A stretch of 64,000 bases of DNA from Fimbriimonadaceae bacterium (GCA_023957775.1 JAMLGR010000002.1:62001-126000); one strand, 5' to 3'; shown: positions 39,609 to 48,316, counted from the first letter of the stretch. Notes: generated by a model from the sequence alone, not told the origin. A program made the numbers and translations.

Positions 39609-41026
39609 ACGGCCCCCGCGGTCGCGCGCTCCCGATCGCCCTGGCGGTGCTGCCGCTGCTCGGGTTCTGGCTCTACGGCCTCTTCGACCTCGACGAGGGT
39701 TTCTATGCGGCCGTGGTGTCGGCGATGCTCCGCACCGGCGACTGGATCACCCCCCACTACCGAGGGCATCCCTGGTTTGAGAAACCGATCCTCCTCTATT
39801 GGGCCGCCGCGCCCTTCGCGAAGGTTTTCGGAGCCGCCTGGGCGTTGCGCGTCCCAAGCGTGCTCGCCAACATCGGAACCTACGCGATCTGCGCGGCTTC
39901 GATGCGCCGCAACGTCGGTGAGAGCGCGGCGCCCTGGACGTGGATGGTCCTTGGGACGTCGCTGCTGGTCGCCGCCCTCGGACGCATGATGATGACCGAC
40001 GCGCTGCTGGTGTTCTTCTTGACCGGCGCGTTCCTCGCGCACTGGGAGTCGCGGGATGGGTCGTTGCGGTGGCGTCTGGCCGCCGCGGCCTCGCTTGGAT
40101 TTGCGGTGCTGGCCAAGGGACCCGTCGCGCTGCTTCTGTTCGCCCCGGTCGCCGTGCTGGCGTGTTGGCGCGAACCCGATCTGCGTGCGGGTTTTGGGCG
40201 GGGGTGGGTCCTCGGCGGTGTCGTGTTTGCGGCCGTCGTCGCCACCTGGTATGCCCCCGCGTATCTCGCCAACCCCGACTCGTTTGTGCAGAAGTTCCTG
40301 ATCGAGCAGAACATCCAGCGCTTTGCCGGAGGCGACGCCGCCCACGCCGTGCCGCTCTGGGTGGGGCTGCCCCTCTATCCCGCGGTCCTCCTGGTGGGGA
40401 TGCTGCCGTGGTCGCTCTACGCCTTCCGCGCCTTCCCAAGCCCGGCCAAGGAACACCCCTACGAGGCGTACCTCGCGACCTGGTTTGGCGTCGTGCTCCT
40501 CTTCTTCACGATCGGGGGGAGCAAGCTTCCCCACTACATCTTCCCCGCGGCGATCCCGTTCGGCATGCTGATCGCGAGGCGATTGGGCCGAGGCGAGCCA
40601 GCGCGCACCCCGTGGGGCGCCGTCGCGACGTCGCTGGTCGTCGCGGCGCTGCTCAACGTGGGATTCGTGCTGTACTATGCGTCGGGCCAGGCCGAGGTCC
40701 ATCGCCTCGCCGTGGAGGCTCGCGCCCTGGGCCGCCCCGTCATCTCCTACCAGATGGGTCGGCGCGAAAAGGGCCTGGGCACCGGACAGGCCAAGATTCA
40801 GGAGACGTCCCTGCCTTCCCTCGAGTACTACGTGAACCGGGTGGTGCTGGAGGCCGAAACGCTCGACGAACTGGAGGCGAAGGGTCCCGGCATCGTGATC
40901 ACGAGGGTCGGACGCCTGCGTGATCGGGACTTCGAGACGCTGCGGGAGCAAGGGTGGACCCTCACCCCGCTCGAGAAAGCACCGCCCAAGAACTACCGGA
41001 TGTTCCAGCTCTCCCGCATGCCCTAA
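39605..41026 (+). CDS. family 39 glycosyltransferase (ArnT/PMT-like membrane enzyme)
   Basis: The 473-residue protein starts at GTG 39605 overlapping the gmhA stop. The first loop has the acidic catalytic motif LFDLDEGFYAAVVSAMLRTG followed by THYRGHPWFEKP-like DWITPHYRGHPWFEKPILLY. About eleven helices follow and a soluble C-terminus of about 110 residues. Such enzymes transfer sugars from polyprenyl phosphate to lipid A or proteins in the periplasm. Co-transcription with gmhA suggests a heptose-containing envelope glycan. The end overlaps deoB by 4 bases tail to tail. Confidence 0.9.
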   Translation: MNGPRGRALPIALAVLPLLGFWLYGLFDLDEGFYAAVVSAMLRTGDWITPHYRGHPWFEKPILLYWAAAPFAKVFGAAWALRVPSVLANIGTYAICAASMRRNVGESAAPWTWMVLGTSLLVAALGRMMMTDALLVFFLTGAFLAHWESRDGSLRWRLAAAASLGFAVLAKGPVALLLFAPVAVLACWREPDLRAGFGRGWVLGGVVFAAVVATWYAPAYLANPDSFVQKFLIEQNIQRFAGGDAAHAVPLWVGLPLYPAVLLVGMLPWSLYAFRAFPSPAKEHPYEAYLATWFGVVLLFFTIGGSKLPHYIFPAAIPFGMLIARRLGRGEPARTPWGAVATSLVVAALLNVGFVLYYASGQAEVHRLAVEARALGRPVISYQMGRREKGLGTGQAKIQETSLPSLEYYVNRVVLEAETLDELEAKGPGIVITRVGRLRDRDFETLREQGWTLTPLEKAPPKNYRMFQLSRMP

Positions 41027-42156
41027 CCCAGGAGGGAGGTGCCCACGGCCCAATCCACCCCCAGGTGGGCGGCGACGGTCGCGCCCACGGCCGTCATTCC
41101 GTCCACGTCCCCGTACGGGCCCGGTGCGACACCTGCTCCGACGAGGCAACACGGCACGTACTCTCGGGAGTGGTCGGTGGAGGCGGTCGTCGGGTCGTTG
41201 CCGTGGTCGGCGGTCAGCAGCAGCAGATCGTCGGGACGGAGCTTCCCCTCCAGTTCCGCCAACGTCGCGTCGAACCGTTCGAGACACTTGGCGAAGCCCG
41301 CGGGATCGTTGCGGTGGCCGTACAGCATGTCGAAATCCTCGAAGTTGGCGAAGATCAGGCGCGCGTCGCTCTCCAGGGCGTTCCAAAGGGCCTTCTCGTG
41401 CTCGGCGTTCGATTGCGTGCGTTCGGTCGTGCGGAACCCGCGGCCCGCGAACAGCTCCGGCACCACGCCGATGCCGAGGACGTTCCCGACCGCGTCCACC
41501 AGGTTGGGAGGCGCCGTGAGCGGGAAGTCCTTGCGCCTCTCCGTGCGGCGGAAGCCCTCGGTTTTGGAGCCCACAAAGGGGCGGGCGATGACGCGTTGGA
41601 CGTTGTCCGGCTCGGTGCAAAGCTCCCGCGCCTGCCGACACATCTCGTACAGGGTCTCGACCGGAACGACCTCTTCGTGGCACGCGATCTGAAACACGCT
41701 GTCCGCACTGGTGTACACGATGGGGAACCCCGTATCCATATGCAGTTCGCCCAGACGCTGGATGATCTCGGTGCCGCTCGCGGGGCAGTTGCCGAGGGTC
41801 TGCGTCCCGATCGCCTGTTCGAAGGCCTTGATCAGGGGGATGGGAAAGCCCTGCGGGTACGTGGGGAACGGGTGTTCGGTGACGATTCCCATCATCTCCC
41901 AGTGCCCGGTCACCGAGTCCTTTCCACCTTGCGAAAGCTCCCGCAGCCGGCCCCAGCGGCCGGTCCACCTCACACCGGTCGAGACGCCTCCCGCGTCGAA
42001 GAGCCCAGCGGCGGCCAGGTTGGGGGCGTCGATGCCGCCGGCCGCCTCCCACACGTGCTTCAGGGTCGAGGGCCCGTCGAGATCGCCGAACGCCTCGGCG
42101 TCCGGTGCGGCGCCGGCTCCGCATCCATCCAACACGATCACGATCGCCCGTCTCAT
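41023..42156 (-). CDS. deoB: phosphopentomutase
   Basis: DeoB interconverts ribose/deoxyribose 1- and 5-phosphates in nucleoside salvage. The 377-residue protein has the alkaline-phosphatase-superfamily metal motifs: AIVIVLDGCGAGAAPDAEAF, SVTGHWEMMGI with the phospho-acceptor Thr, IVYTSADSVFQIACHE, ARLIFANFEDFDMLYGHRND and LLLTADHGNDPTT. ATG 42156 overlaps the purK stop (ATGA) and has GGAAGGG upstream. Third gene of fabI-purK-deoB. Confidence 0.95.
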   Translation of the reverse strand: MRRAIVIVLDGCGAGAAPDAEAFGDLDGPSTLKHVWEAAGGIDAPNLAAAGLFDAGGVSTGVRWTGRWGRLRELSQGGKDSVTGHWEMMGIVTEHPFPTYPQGFPIPLIKAFEQAIGTQTLGNCPASGTEIIQRLGELHMDTGFPIVYTSADSVFQIACHEEVVPVETLYEMCRQARELCTEPDNVQRVIARPFVGSKTEGFRRTERRKDFPLTAPPNLVDAVGNVLGIGVVPELFAGRGFRTTERTQSNAEHEKALWNALESDARLIFANFEDFDMLYGHRNDPAGFAKCLERFDATLAELEGKLRPDDLLLLTADHGNDPTTASTDHSREYVPCCLVGAGVAPGPYGDVDGMTAVGATVAAHLGVDWAVGTSLLG

Positions 42157-43292
42157 TTCCCTTCCCATGCCTCGTAGAACCTCGCCCTCGCTTCGCGGGC
42201 GCGCCCTACCAGGTCGTCCCCGCCTCGGACGTTGAGATGGCCCATCTTCCGGCCCACCCGCGCCTCCGCCTTGCCGTACCAGTGCACGTGGACCCCTGGG
42301 AGACTTGCGACGGCTGAAAGGGCCCCGTGCAAGTCCGCGGCGTGCTCCTGCCCGAGCAGATTGGCCATGCAGACAGGCTCCCCGTCGACGGTTCCCGGCG
42401 CCCAACCCATGGCGAGGCGCACATGCTGTTCGAACTGGCTCGTCGCGCCCCAATCCAACGTGTAATGCCCGGTGTTGTGGGGTCGCGGGGCGAGTTCGTT
42501 CACCAGGAACTCCCCTTCCCCCACCTCGAACAACTCCACGCCGAACAGCCCTTGTTCGGCGACGGCCTCGACCGCCCGCATCGCGATGGTCGAGGCGTCG
42601 GTGCCGCTGGGAAAGACCAGGTCGCACACGTGGTTCGTCTGGACCGTTTCCATCGTGGGATAGCACCCCTTCCCATGCGGACCCAGGAACACCATCGCCG
42701 CCAGCTCGCGTCGAAAGTCGACGAAACCCTCGGCCAGCCACCCGCCGGCCTCCCAAAGCGGCCGATGGGCGTCGAACTCCGACTCCGAGCGCGCATACCG
42801 CGTGCCCTTGCCGTCGTAGCCGCCGAACCGCGCCTTGAGCACCATGGGGAATCCGATCTCCTCGATCGCCCGGGCGCCGCCGTCGTCGAGGGCGACGGCG
42901 TGGGGACAGGGGACGCCCGCCCGCGCCAGCGCCTGCCGCTGGCGCAGCTTGTCCTGAATCGTCGCCAGCGCTTCGAGAGGGGGGACGAGGCGGTCGAGGG
43001 CCACCCCCGCGCGGGCGCACCCCTCCCGAACGGCCTCCGCCGGGATGAACTCGTTCTCCAAAGAGACCCGCTCCGCGCCACGGAAGATCTCCGCGATGGC
43101 ATCGGGGTCGTCCAAGGCCCCCACCCGGTTGGGGGCGATCTGCGATGCCGGGGAGTTCGCCGCGGGGTCGAGGGAGAGGCACTTCAATCCCATCCGCTGC
43201 GCCGCTTGGATCGACATACGGGCGAGCTGGCCGCCGCCCAGCAGACCGAGATCCGCCTTCAAGTCCGTCTTGTTGAGGGCCACGGGGCGCAT
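42153..43292 (-). CDS. purK: N5-carboxyaminoimidazole ribonucleotide synthase
   Basis: This ATP-grasp enzyme of purine synthesis makes N5-CAIR from AIR, ATP and bicarbonate. The 379-residue protein shows LGLLGGGQLARMSIQAAQRM, LENEFIPAEAV, LKARFGGYDGKGTRYA and ELAPRPHNTGHYTLDW, all family marks. ATG 43292 overlaps the fabI stop by one base (TGATG). No purE is adjacent. Confidence 0.95.
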   Translation of the reverse strand: MRPVALNKTDLKADLGLLGGGQLARMSIQAAQRMGLKCLSLDPAANSPASQIAPNRVGALDDPDAIAEIFRGAERVSLENEFIPAEAVREGCARAGVALDRLVPPLEALATIQDKLRQRQALARAGVPCPHAVALDDGGARAIEEIGFPMVLKARFGGYDGKGTRYARSESEFDAHRPLWEAGGWLAEGFVDFRRELAAMVFLGPHGKGCYPTMETVQTNHVCDLVFPSGTDASTIAMRAVEAVAEQGLFGVELFEVGEGEFLVNELAPRPHNTGHYTLDWGATSQFEQHVRLAMGWAPGTVDGEPVCMANLLGQEHAADLHGALSAVASLPGVHVHWYGKAEARVGRKMGHLNVRGGDDLVGRAREARARFYEAWEGK

Positions 43293-44056
43293 CACAGACC
43301 GACGATGTTGTAGCCGGCGTCCACGAACACGATCTGCCCGGTCACACCCCTCGTGAGATCGCTGAGGAGGGCGATCGTGGTGCCTGCCACCTCCGACTGG
43401 GCCGCGTCGCGCTTGAGCGGCGCCCGACCCCGGACGTACTCGATCATCTCCGTCAGCCCCTTCACCCCCCGTGCCGCCACCGTGTTGATCGGGCCGGGAG
43501 AAACGGTGTTGACGCGGATGCCGCGGCCACCCAGATCGACGGCGAGGTACCGGACGCTGGCTTCGAGCGCGGCCTTCGCGATTCCCATCACGTTGTAGTT
43601 TCCCACCGCCCGAGTGGAACCCAGATAGCTCATCGTCACGATGCTGGCGTCGTCTGCGAGCACCTTCTCCAGCTTGTTGCAAAGCCGCACCAGGGAGTAC
43701 GCGGACACGTCGAGCGCGATGCCGAAGCCCTCGCGCGACGTGTCGATGAACCGCCCCGCCAACTCCTCCCGCGGTGCGAACGCGGCGGAGTGCACGACAA
43801 AGTCCAACGTGCCGAAGGTCGAGGCCGACGTTTCCGCCAGCGCATCGAGTTGATCCTCGTCGCCAAAATCCACCATGACGGGCACGAAACGCTCGTCCCC
43901 GTCCACCAACTGGAGGACGCTCTCCATCATCCTCTCGTTTTGGGCGCCGACCCCGACGCGGGCCCCGTGGTCCGCCGCCAACTGCGCCACCGCCCATCCG
44001 ATGCTGTTCTTGTTGGTGATGTTCAGGACCAACCCCTTCTTGCCTTCGAGCAACAT
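43292..44056 (-). CDS. fabI: enoyl-[acyl-carrier-protein] reductase (NADH)
   Basis: FabI performs the last reduction of each fatty acid elongation cycle. The 254-residue SDR protein has the FabI start GKKGLVLNITNKNSIGWAVA, and the catalytic Tyr-x6-Lys in VGNYNVMGIAKAALEASVRY. RGIRVNTVSPGPINT precedes the substrate loop and VTGQIVFVDAGYNI the C-terminus. ATG 44056 is 6 bases after CATAAT. First gene of fabI-purK-deoB, an unusual mix of lipid and nucleotide genes. Confidence 0.95.
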   Translation of the reverse strand: MLLEGKKGLVLNITNKNSIGWAVAQLAADHGARVGVGAQNERMMESVLQLVDGDERFVPVMVDFGDEDQLDALAETSASTFGTLDFVVHSAAFAPREELAGRFIDTSREGFGIALDVSAYSLVRLCNKLEKVLADDASIVTMSYLGSTRAVGNYNVMGIAKAALEASVRYLAVDLGGRGIRVNTVSPGPINTVAARGVKGLTEMIEYVRGRAPLKRDAAQSEVAGTTIALLSDLTRGVTGQIVFVDAGYNIVGL

Positions 44057-44062
44057 GCACCG

Positions 44063-44068
44063 ATTATG
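44063..44068 (-). promoter_or_regulatory. -10 box (CATAAT) of the fabI operon
   Basis: The minus-strand CATAAT, 6 bases before ATG 44056. Confidence 0.65.
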
Positions 44069-44098
44069 GCGGGGCGCCGACCGAATTGGCCCGAAGCG

Positions 44099-44986
44099 TC
44101 ACGCCGGGCCAATGCCGAGGGTCGTTCGCAAGACCCGCAGCGTCTCGTCGAGCCGGACCTCCGGGCACTCCATCATAGGGGCGCGCACACGCGCGTCCGG
44201 CAACACCCCAAGGGCGCGCAGCACGGCCTTGTTCAGCGCGGGCTGCGGTCCCGCTCGGAGCGCTTCGATCGCGGCGAGGGCGAGCGCAAACTTCGTTTCT
44301 GCGGATTCGCGCTGCGAGGACCACTCCTCGCAAACGGCGGCCAGCCACTGGGGAATCACGTTCGCGGCCCCGCTGATCGTTCCCGTCCATCCGAGTCCGA
44401 GGGCGTCGAGCAACAGGGTCTCGTTGCCGACGAAGAGCGCGTGGTGGGGCTGCACCGCCTGGCGATACGCGGAGAGGTTGGCCGGATCCCCGCTGCTGTC
44501 CTTGGCCCCCGAGAACCGGTCGTGCCCGGCAAGCCTCGCCAGAAGGTCGGGGCTCAGGACGATCCCCGTCTTTTGGGGGAAGTTGTAGAGGAGGATGGGA
44601 AGCGGGGACGCGTCGAGCACTTCGGTGAACCAGCGCTCGATTCCCGCCTCGGTCGCGTCGCGAAAGTAGAACGGGGCCATCAGCAGCACCGCGGCCGCAC
44701 CGACTCGGTGCGCCTGCTTGCACGACCAGATCGCCTCGTCGAGCGAGGGGGTCGCGACGCCGAGGATCAAGTCGAGGCTCCCCCGGACCCCCATCGCGGC
44801 GATAAGCAGATCGCGCTTTTCGACCGCGCTCAGCGAGGGGCCTTCGCCGTTGGTCCCCGCCAGCACCGCGCCCCGGCAACCGGAGGCTTCGAACCACGCG
44901 AGCACGCGCGCCAACGCGGCGAGATCCACCCGTCCGCGGACGTCGAACGGAGTGACCGATGCGGGATAGACGCCCGATGCCAACAT
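44099..44986 (-). CDS. dihydrodipicolinate synthase/N-acetylneuraminate lyase family aldolase
   Basis: The 295-residue protein has the class I aldolase barrel of the DapA/NanA family: GVYPASVTPFDVRGRVDLAAL, the GTNGEGPSLS loop, catalytic Tyr in PILLYNFPQKTG and Schiff-base Lys in RFSGAKDSSGD. The family covers lysine synthesis and many sugar-acid lyases. The sequence around the general carboxylate-binding loop (GTNGEG rather than GTTGE) and the solitary location make a catabolic 2-keto-acid aldolase likelier than lysine DapA. ATG is 6 bases after TAGACT. Confidence 0.9.
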   Translation of the reverse strand: MLASGVYPASVTPFDVRGRVDLAALARVLAWFEASGCRGAVLAGTNGEGPSLSAVEKRDLLIAAMGVRGSLDLILGVATPSLDEAIWSCKQAHRVGAAAVLLMAPFYFRDATEAGIERWFTEVLDASPLPILLYNFPQKTGIVLSPDLLARLAGHDRFSGAKDSSGDPANLSAYRQAVQPHHALFVGNETLLLDALGLGWTGTISGAANVIPQWLAAVCEEWSSQRESAETKFALALAAIEALRAGPQPALNKAVLRALGVLPDARVRAPMMECPEVRLDETLRVLRTTLGIGPA

Positions 44987-44992
44987 GGGCGG

Positions 44993-44998
44993 AGTCTA
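44993..44998 (-). promoter_or_regulatory. -10 box (TAGACT) of the DapA-like gene
   Basis: The minus-strand TAGACT, 6 bases before ATG 44986. Confidence 0.65.
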
Positions 44999-45024
44999 CT
45001 TCGGCGATCGCACGGGCCCTGTGC

Positions 45025-45030
45025 CACAAT
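45025..45030 (+). promoter_or_regulatory. -10 box (CACAAT) of the CorC/HlyC-like gene
   Basis: CACAAT followed by GCCCCC and GTG 45037, a 6-base gap; it decides the start. Confidence 0.6.
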
Positions 45031-45036
45031 GCCCCC

Positions 45037-46341
45037 GTGGAGGGATGGGGCCTCAAAGCGCTCGGCAGTTGCCTGCTTGTCCTCGGGGCGGCCTTCTTTG
45101 TGGCGGCCGAATACTCGCTCCTCGGCGCGCGCAAGAGCCGCGTCGATTCGCTGGCCCGAAAGGGCAGCGGATCCGCCAAGGTCCTCTCAGACGCCCTGAC
45201 GGACCTCGCTCCGTACATTGCCTCGATCCAGATCGCGATCACGATGCTCGGAATCGCCGTGGGGTCGATGACCGAGCCGTTCGTGACCGACCTGTTGACC
45301 AACTGGCTCGGAGCTGTGGATCGGCGGATCAGTTTCACGCTCTCGTTCATCGCCGTCACCTACGTGCTCGTGGTCCTGGGCGAACTCGTTCCCAAGTACC
45401 TCGCGCTGCGCGTTCCCGAGCGGCTCGCGCTGTTCGTGATCCGTCCGCTGCACCTGTTCACCAAGCTGGCGATGCCCCTGGTCTGGCTTGTCCAAAGCTC
45501 CGGCTCCGGGGTTCTCAAACTGATGCGCATCGATCCGAAGGAGGAGGGGAGCGACGCCCTGCCCAAGGACGAGCTGCTCCTGCTCATCCGGGCGGGAGGC
45601 GCCCAAGGCGTTCTCGAGAAGGTGCACGCGGATCTCATTTCGCGCGCGCTGAAACTCGATACCCTGTGCGCGGGCGATCTGATGATCCACCGGCTCGACA
45701 TCGAGTGGATCGACGTCGCGACGCCCCCGAGTGAACTGCTGGAGGCCATGAGCCACATTCGCCACACGCGCGTTCCCGTGTGCCGTGGCGATATCGACGA
45801 GGTGGTTGGAATTCTCTACCTTCACGACGTGGTTCGAGCCGCCTTTCGGGAGGATGTGACGCTTCAGGACCTCGTCCGAGAGGCCGTCGTCATTCCCGAA
45901 AACCTCCCGATGGACCGCATGATCCAGACCATGCGGGAAGCGAAGATCCAGATGCTGCTCGTAGTCGACGAGTACGGCGGGACGAGTGGCCTCGTCACGT
46001 TGGAGGATCTCGTCGAGGAGGTGTTCGGCGAACTCGAGGACCGCTTGGAGAGCGAGCGGCCCCCGATCGAACGCCACCCGGGAGGACGCATCTCCGCGCG
46101 GGCCGGCGTCCGATTCGACGAACTGGTGGATTACCTCGGGCTCTCGTTCGACGAAGAGCCCACGACCGACACGTTGGCGACCTTGATGGTGGACTCTCTC
46201 GGCCACATGCCCAAACTCGGCGATTCGATCGAGACCCCGCTCGGCACGTTGCGCGTGGAGAACATGGCCCGCAGGCGCATCACTCGGGTGTCGATTCACC
46301 TTCTGCGGCAGTTCCAGGAGGCCGCGCCGGAGACTCGTTAG
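45037..46341 (+). CDS. CNNM/CBS/CorC_HlyC domain membrane protein (hemolysin C-like)
   Basis: The 434-residue protein has a CNNM transmembrane domain (residues 8-180) with the ARKSR-type motif ARKSRVDSLARKGSG. A pair of CBS domains follows (around 200-320; MIHRLDIEWIDV, VDEYGGTSGLVTLEDLVEEV), then a C-terminal CorC_HlyC domain. Homologues move Mg2+/Co2+ or sense them; true haemolysin activity is not implied. GTG 45037 was chosen by the -10 box; an extension to 44959 overlaps the divergent promoter. The end overlaps phoU by 62 bases. Confidence 0.93.
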   Translation: MEGWGLKALGSCLLVLGAAFFVAAEYSLLGARKSRVDSLARKGSGSAKVLSDALTDLAPYIASIQIAITMLGIAVGSMTEPFVTDLLTNWLGAVDRRISFTLSFIAVTYVLVVLGELVPKYLALRVPERLALFVIRPLHLFTKLAMPLVWLVQSSGSGVLKLMRIDPKEEGSDALPKDELLLLIRAGGAQGVLEKVHADLISRALKLDTLCAGDLMIHRLDIEWIDVATPPSELLEAMSHIRHTRVPVCRGDIDEVVGILYLHDVVRAAFREDVTLQDLVREAVVIPENLPMDRMIQTMREAKIQMLLVVDEYGGTSGLVTLEDLVEEVFGELEDRLESERPPIERHPGGRISARAGVRFDELVDYLGLSFDEEPTTDTLATLMVDSLGHMPKLGDSIETPLGTLRVENMARRRITRVSIHLLRQFQEAAPETR

Positions 46342-46996
46342 CCACCTCGTTAATCGCCGACATGTTGTGGTGCATCTGCAGCCTTGACGCGATCTCGACC
46401 GCGTGGTCCGCGACGTGTTCGAGCGCGTGGAACACTTCGATCGTCCGGACGAGCGACTCGGTCGCGTTGGGATTGGCCTTGATCATCTCGAAGACCCGGT
46501 TGCGGGCGCCCTTGTACTCGGAGTCGATGGCCTTGTCCGCGTCGATCACCTCGCGCGCCAACCCGGCATCGTACTCGGCGTAAAGCCTCAAAGACGAGGC
46601 GAACGACTGGTTCGCGTGAGTTCCCAACTCGGCGAGCGCCGACTTCAGCTCCCCTGGGAACTGCCCCGTGAGCTTGGTCGCCCGCCGGGCGAGCTTGACC
46701 GCGTCGTCTGCGACCTTCTCGATTTCGCCAAGGACCCCGATCGTCGAGACCAGCAGGCGCAGGTCGCTCGCGACCGGGGCCTCCCGAACCACGGTAAGCA
46801 CGCAACGGTGCAAGGACTCCGACTCCAGTCGGTCCACCTCGTCGTCCATCGCGATGACCTTGGACGCCAGCTCGAGGTCTCCCGCGAGGGCCGAGTCCAC
46901 GGCGAGGCGCACCATCTCCGTGGCGAGGTTGCCCATCCGAACGACGTTCGATCGGATGAGTTGGAGTTGGTCGTCGTACTGCTGGCGGTAGCTCAT
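46280..46996 (-). CDS. phoU: phosphate transport regulator PhoU
   Basis: The 238-residue protein has two PhoU three-helix repeats, each with a metal-binding helix: AMDDEVDRLESESLHRCVL then GVLGEIEKVADDAVKLARRA, and later ADKAIDSEYKGARNRVFEM then FHALEHVADHAVEIA. PhoU inhibits phosphate uptake and PhoR signalling. No pst genes are adjacent. ATG 46996 gives the family start (MSYRQQYDDQLQLIRSNV); a longer frame is rejected. The C-terminus overlaps the CorC-like gene. Confidence 0.94.
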   Translation of the reverse strand: MSYRQQYDDQLQLIRSNVVRMGNLATEMVRLAVDSALAGDLELASKVIAMDDEVDRLESESLHRCVLTVVREAPVASDLRLLVSTIGVLGEIEKVADDAVKLARRATKLTGQFPGELKSALAELGTHANQSFASSLRLYAEYDAGLAREVIDADKAIDSEYKGARNRVFEMIKANPNATESLVRTIEVFHALEHVADHAVEIASRLQMHHNMSAINEVANESPARPPGTAAEGESTPE

Positions 46997-47066
46997 CGGT
47001 TCAGTGACAGTATGGCGGTTTGGACGTCGCTCTCCAAATCGGACGCCTTCGAGCGGGCCGCGGAGG

Positions 47067-47072
47067 TATGGT
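47067..47072 (+). promoter_or_regulatory. -10 box (TATGGT) of the 200-residue exported protein gene
   Basis: TATGGT, 7 bases before ATG 47080; supports this start over the ATG at 47068. Confidence 0.55.
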
Positions 47073-47079
47073 GCGCGAT

Positions 47080-47682
47080 ATGCGCGCGACTTTGGCAGTC
47101 CTCGCAGTCGCGTGGGCTGCAACCGGTACGGCGGATCGTCTGATCCTGATCCCCACGGGGAGCAAGCTCCCCTTCCGGACGTTTCGGACCGAGCACCTGT
47201 TCGACACCGAGATGCGAACCTCGCAGGGCCAGTACTACGGACTTGGCATCGGCAAGTCCTTCGACGCCGCCGTCGTCACGGGCGACGAGGGCCATGAAGC
47301 GACCTTCGACTTCTCGTTCTCCTACCTCGACCCGGTGGTGAACTACGCCCCGGGCCTCACCCTGGGCATGGTCGATGCCCTCGACCGTTCCGAGGAGGGG
47401 CGCCGGCTGTTTGTCGCGATCACCTACCGTTCGGGATTGGACGGGGCGTTCAACTCGAGCACGCCTGCCGAAACGACCCTGGGGGCCTTTTTTGGATCGC
47501 GCAACGCCTTCTTCGTGGGCGCCTCGCTCCCCTTCTCCCGGTCGCTGCGGCTTCTGATCGAGCACGATTCGGAGAGGCCCGCCGCTGGGCTCGAATTCAA
47601 GCCGGCGCCGAGTCTGGCGGTTCGTTGGGTGACGTCGCCCCACTCGATGTCGCTGGGTGTGTCCCTGTCGGGTCGGATGTAA
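47080..47682 (+). CDS. hypothetical exported beta-rich protein
   Basis: The 200-residue protein has a signal peptide (MRATLAVLAVAWAATGTA) and a mature part of alternating hydrophobic strands (YYGLGIGKSFDAAVVTG, FDFSFSYLDPVV, NAFFVGASLPFSRSLRLLIE) that suggests an outer-membrane or YjbH-like beta protein. It ends with SHSMSLGVSLSGRM-like strand. No family can be fixed. It overlaps the opposite plsC gene by 86 bases at the 3' end. Confidence 0.65.
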   Translation: MRATLAVLAVAWAATGTADRLILIPTGSKLPFRTFRTEHLFDTEMRTSQGQYYGLGIGKSFDAAVVTGDEGHEATFDFSFSYLDPVVNYAPGLTLGMVDALDRSEEGRRLFVAITYRSGLDGAFNSSTPAETTLGAFFGSRNAFFVGASLPFSRSLRLLIEHDSERPAAGLEFKPAPSLAVRWVTSPHSMSLGVSLSGRM

Positions 47683-48316
47683 GCGCGAGCCCCGCTCGCC
47701 TCGCAGCCGCCTCGACCGACGCGCGGAGCGCATCCGCGAACAGGTCGCGCGCGCGCTTGCGATCCGCCTCCTCGAACGTGCGGTACTCCAGCGGGGGACC
47801 GAACACGATCGTGGTTCGGGCGAAGCGGGGACGCCCTCCACCCCGTGGAAGTTTCCTCTCGGTGCCCGCAATGCCCGCGGGAACGACGACCGCTCCGCTT
47901 CGCTTGGCGAGCATGCCCACTCCGCGGTTGAACGGCCCCAGCGTGCGGCCGTCGCCCCGGGTGCCTTCTGGGAACACGAGCACGAGTTCGCCTGCCTCGA
48001 GCCGCTCCAGCGTCTTGCGGATCGCCTCGGTGTCGCCTTCGCCGCGCCGCACCGGAAACGCGTTCAGGCTGCTGATGAGCCGCCCGAACAGCGGGTTCCG
48101 GAACAGCTCCTCCTTGGCCATGAACGCCACCTTCCTCGGAACCGAGCAGGCGACGATCGGCGGATCGAGGTGGCTGAGGTGGTTGGGCGCGACGATGACG
48201 GGGCCGGTTCGGGGAATGTGCTCCAGGCCCTCGACCCGCAAGCCCCCCGTCCATTGGAACCCGAACACGCGGACGAAGTTGCGCACAAACCAGTACCACG
48301 GGTCGGGACTCGCCAT
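47597..48316 (-). CDS. plsC: 1-acyl-sn-glycerol-3-phosphate acyltransferase
   Basis: The enzyme acylates lysophosphatidate in phospholipid synthesis. The 239-residue protein has the acyltransferase motifs VAPNHLSHLDPPI (NHxxxxD), a block near LFGRLISSLNAFPVRRG, and LVFPEGTRGDG (FPEGTR). A short hydrophobic N-terminus may anchor it. A Thr/Ser/Pro-rich tail of about 25 residues lies in the overlap with the convergent gene, which may be a late extension. The length fits the family without the tail. Confidence 0.93.
   Translation of the reverse strand: MASPDPWYWFVRNFVRVFGFQWTGGLRVEGLEHIPRTGPVIVAPNHLSHLDPPIVACSVPRKVAFMAKEELFRNPLFGRLISSLNAFPVRRGEGDTEAIRKTLERLEAGELVLVFPEGTRGDGRTLGPFNRGVGMLAKRSGAVVVPAGIAGTERKLPRGGGRPRFARTTIVFGPPLEYRTFEEADRKRARDLFADALRASVEAAARRAGLALTSDPTGTHPATSSGATSPNEPPDSAPA

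Noticed and set aside
45037-46341. True haemolysin
   Set aside because: CNNM-CBS-CorC proteins are commonly labelled haemolysins, but the domains point to ion transport or sensing; no toxin features are present.
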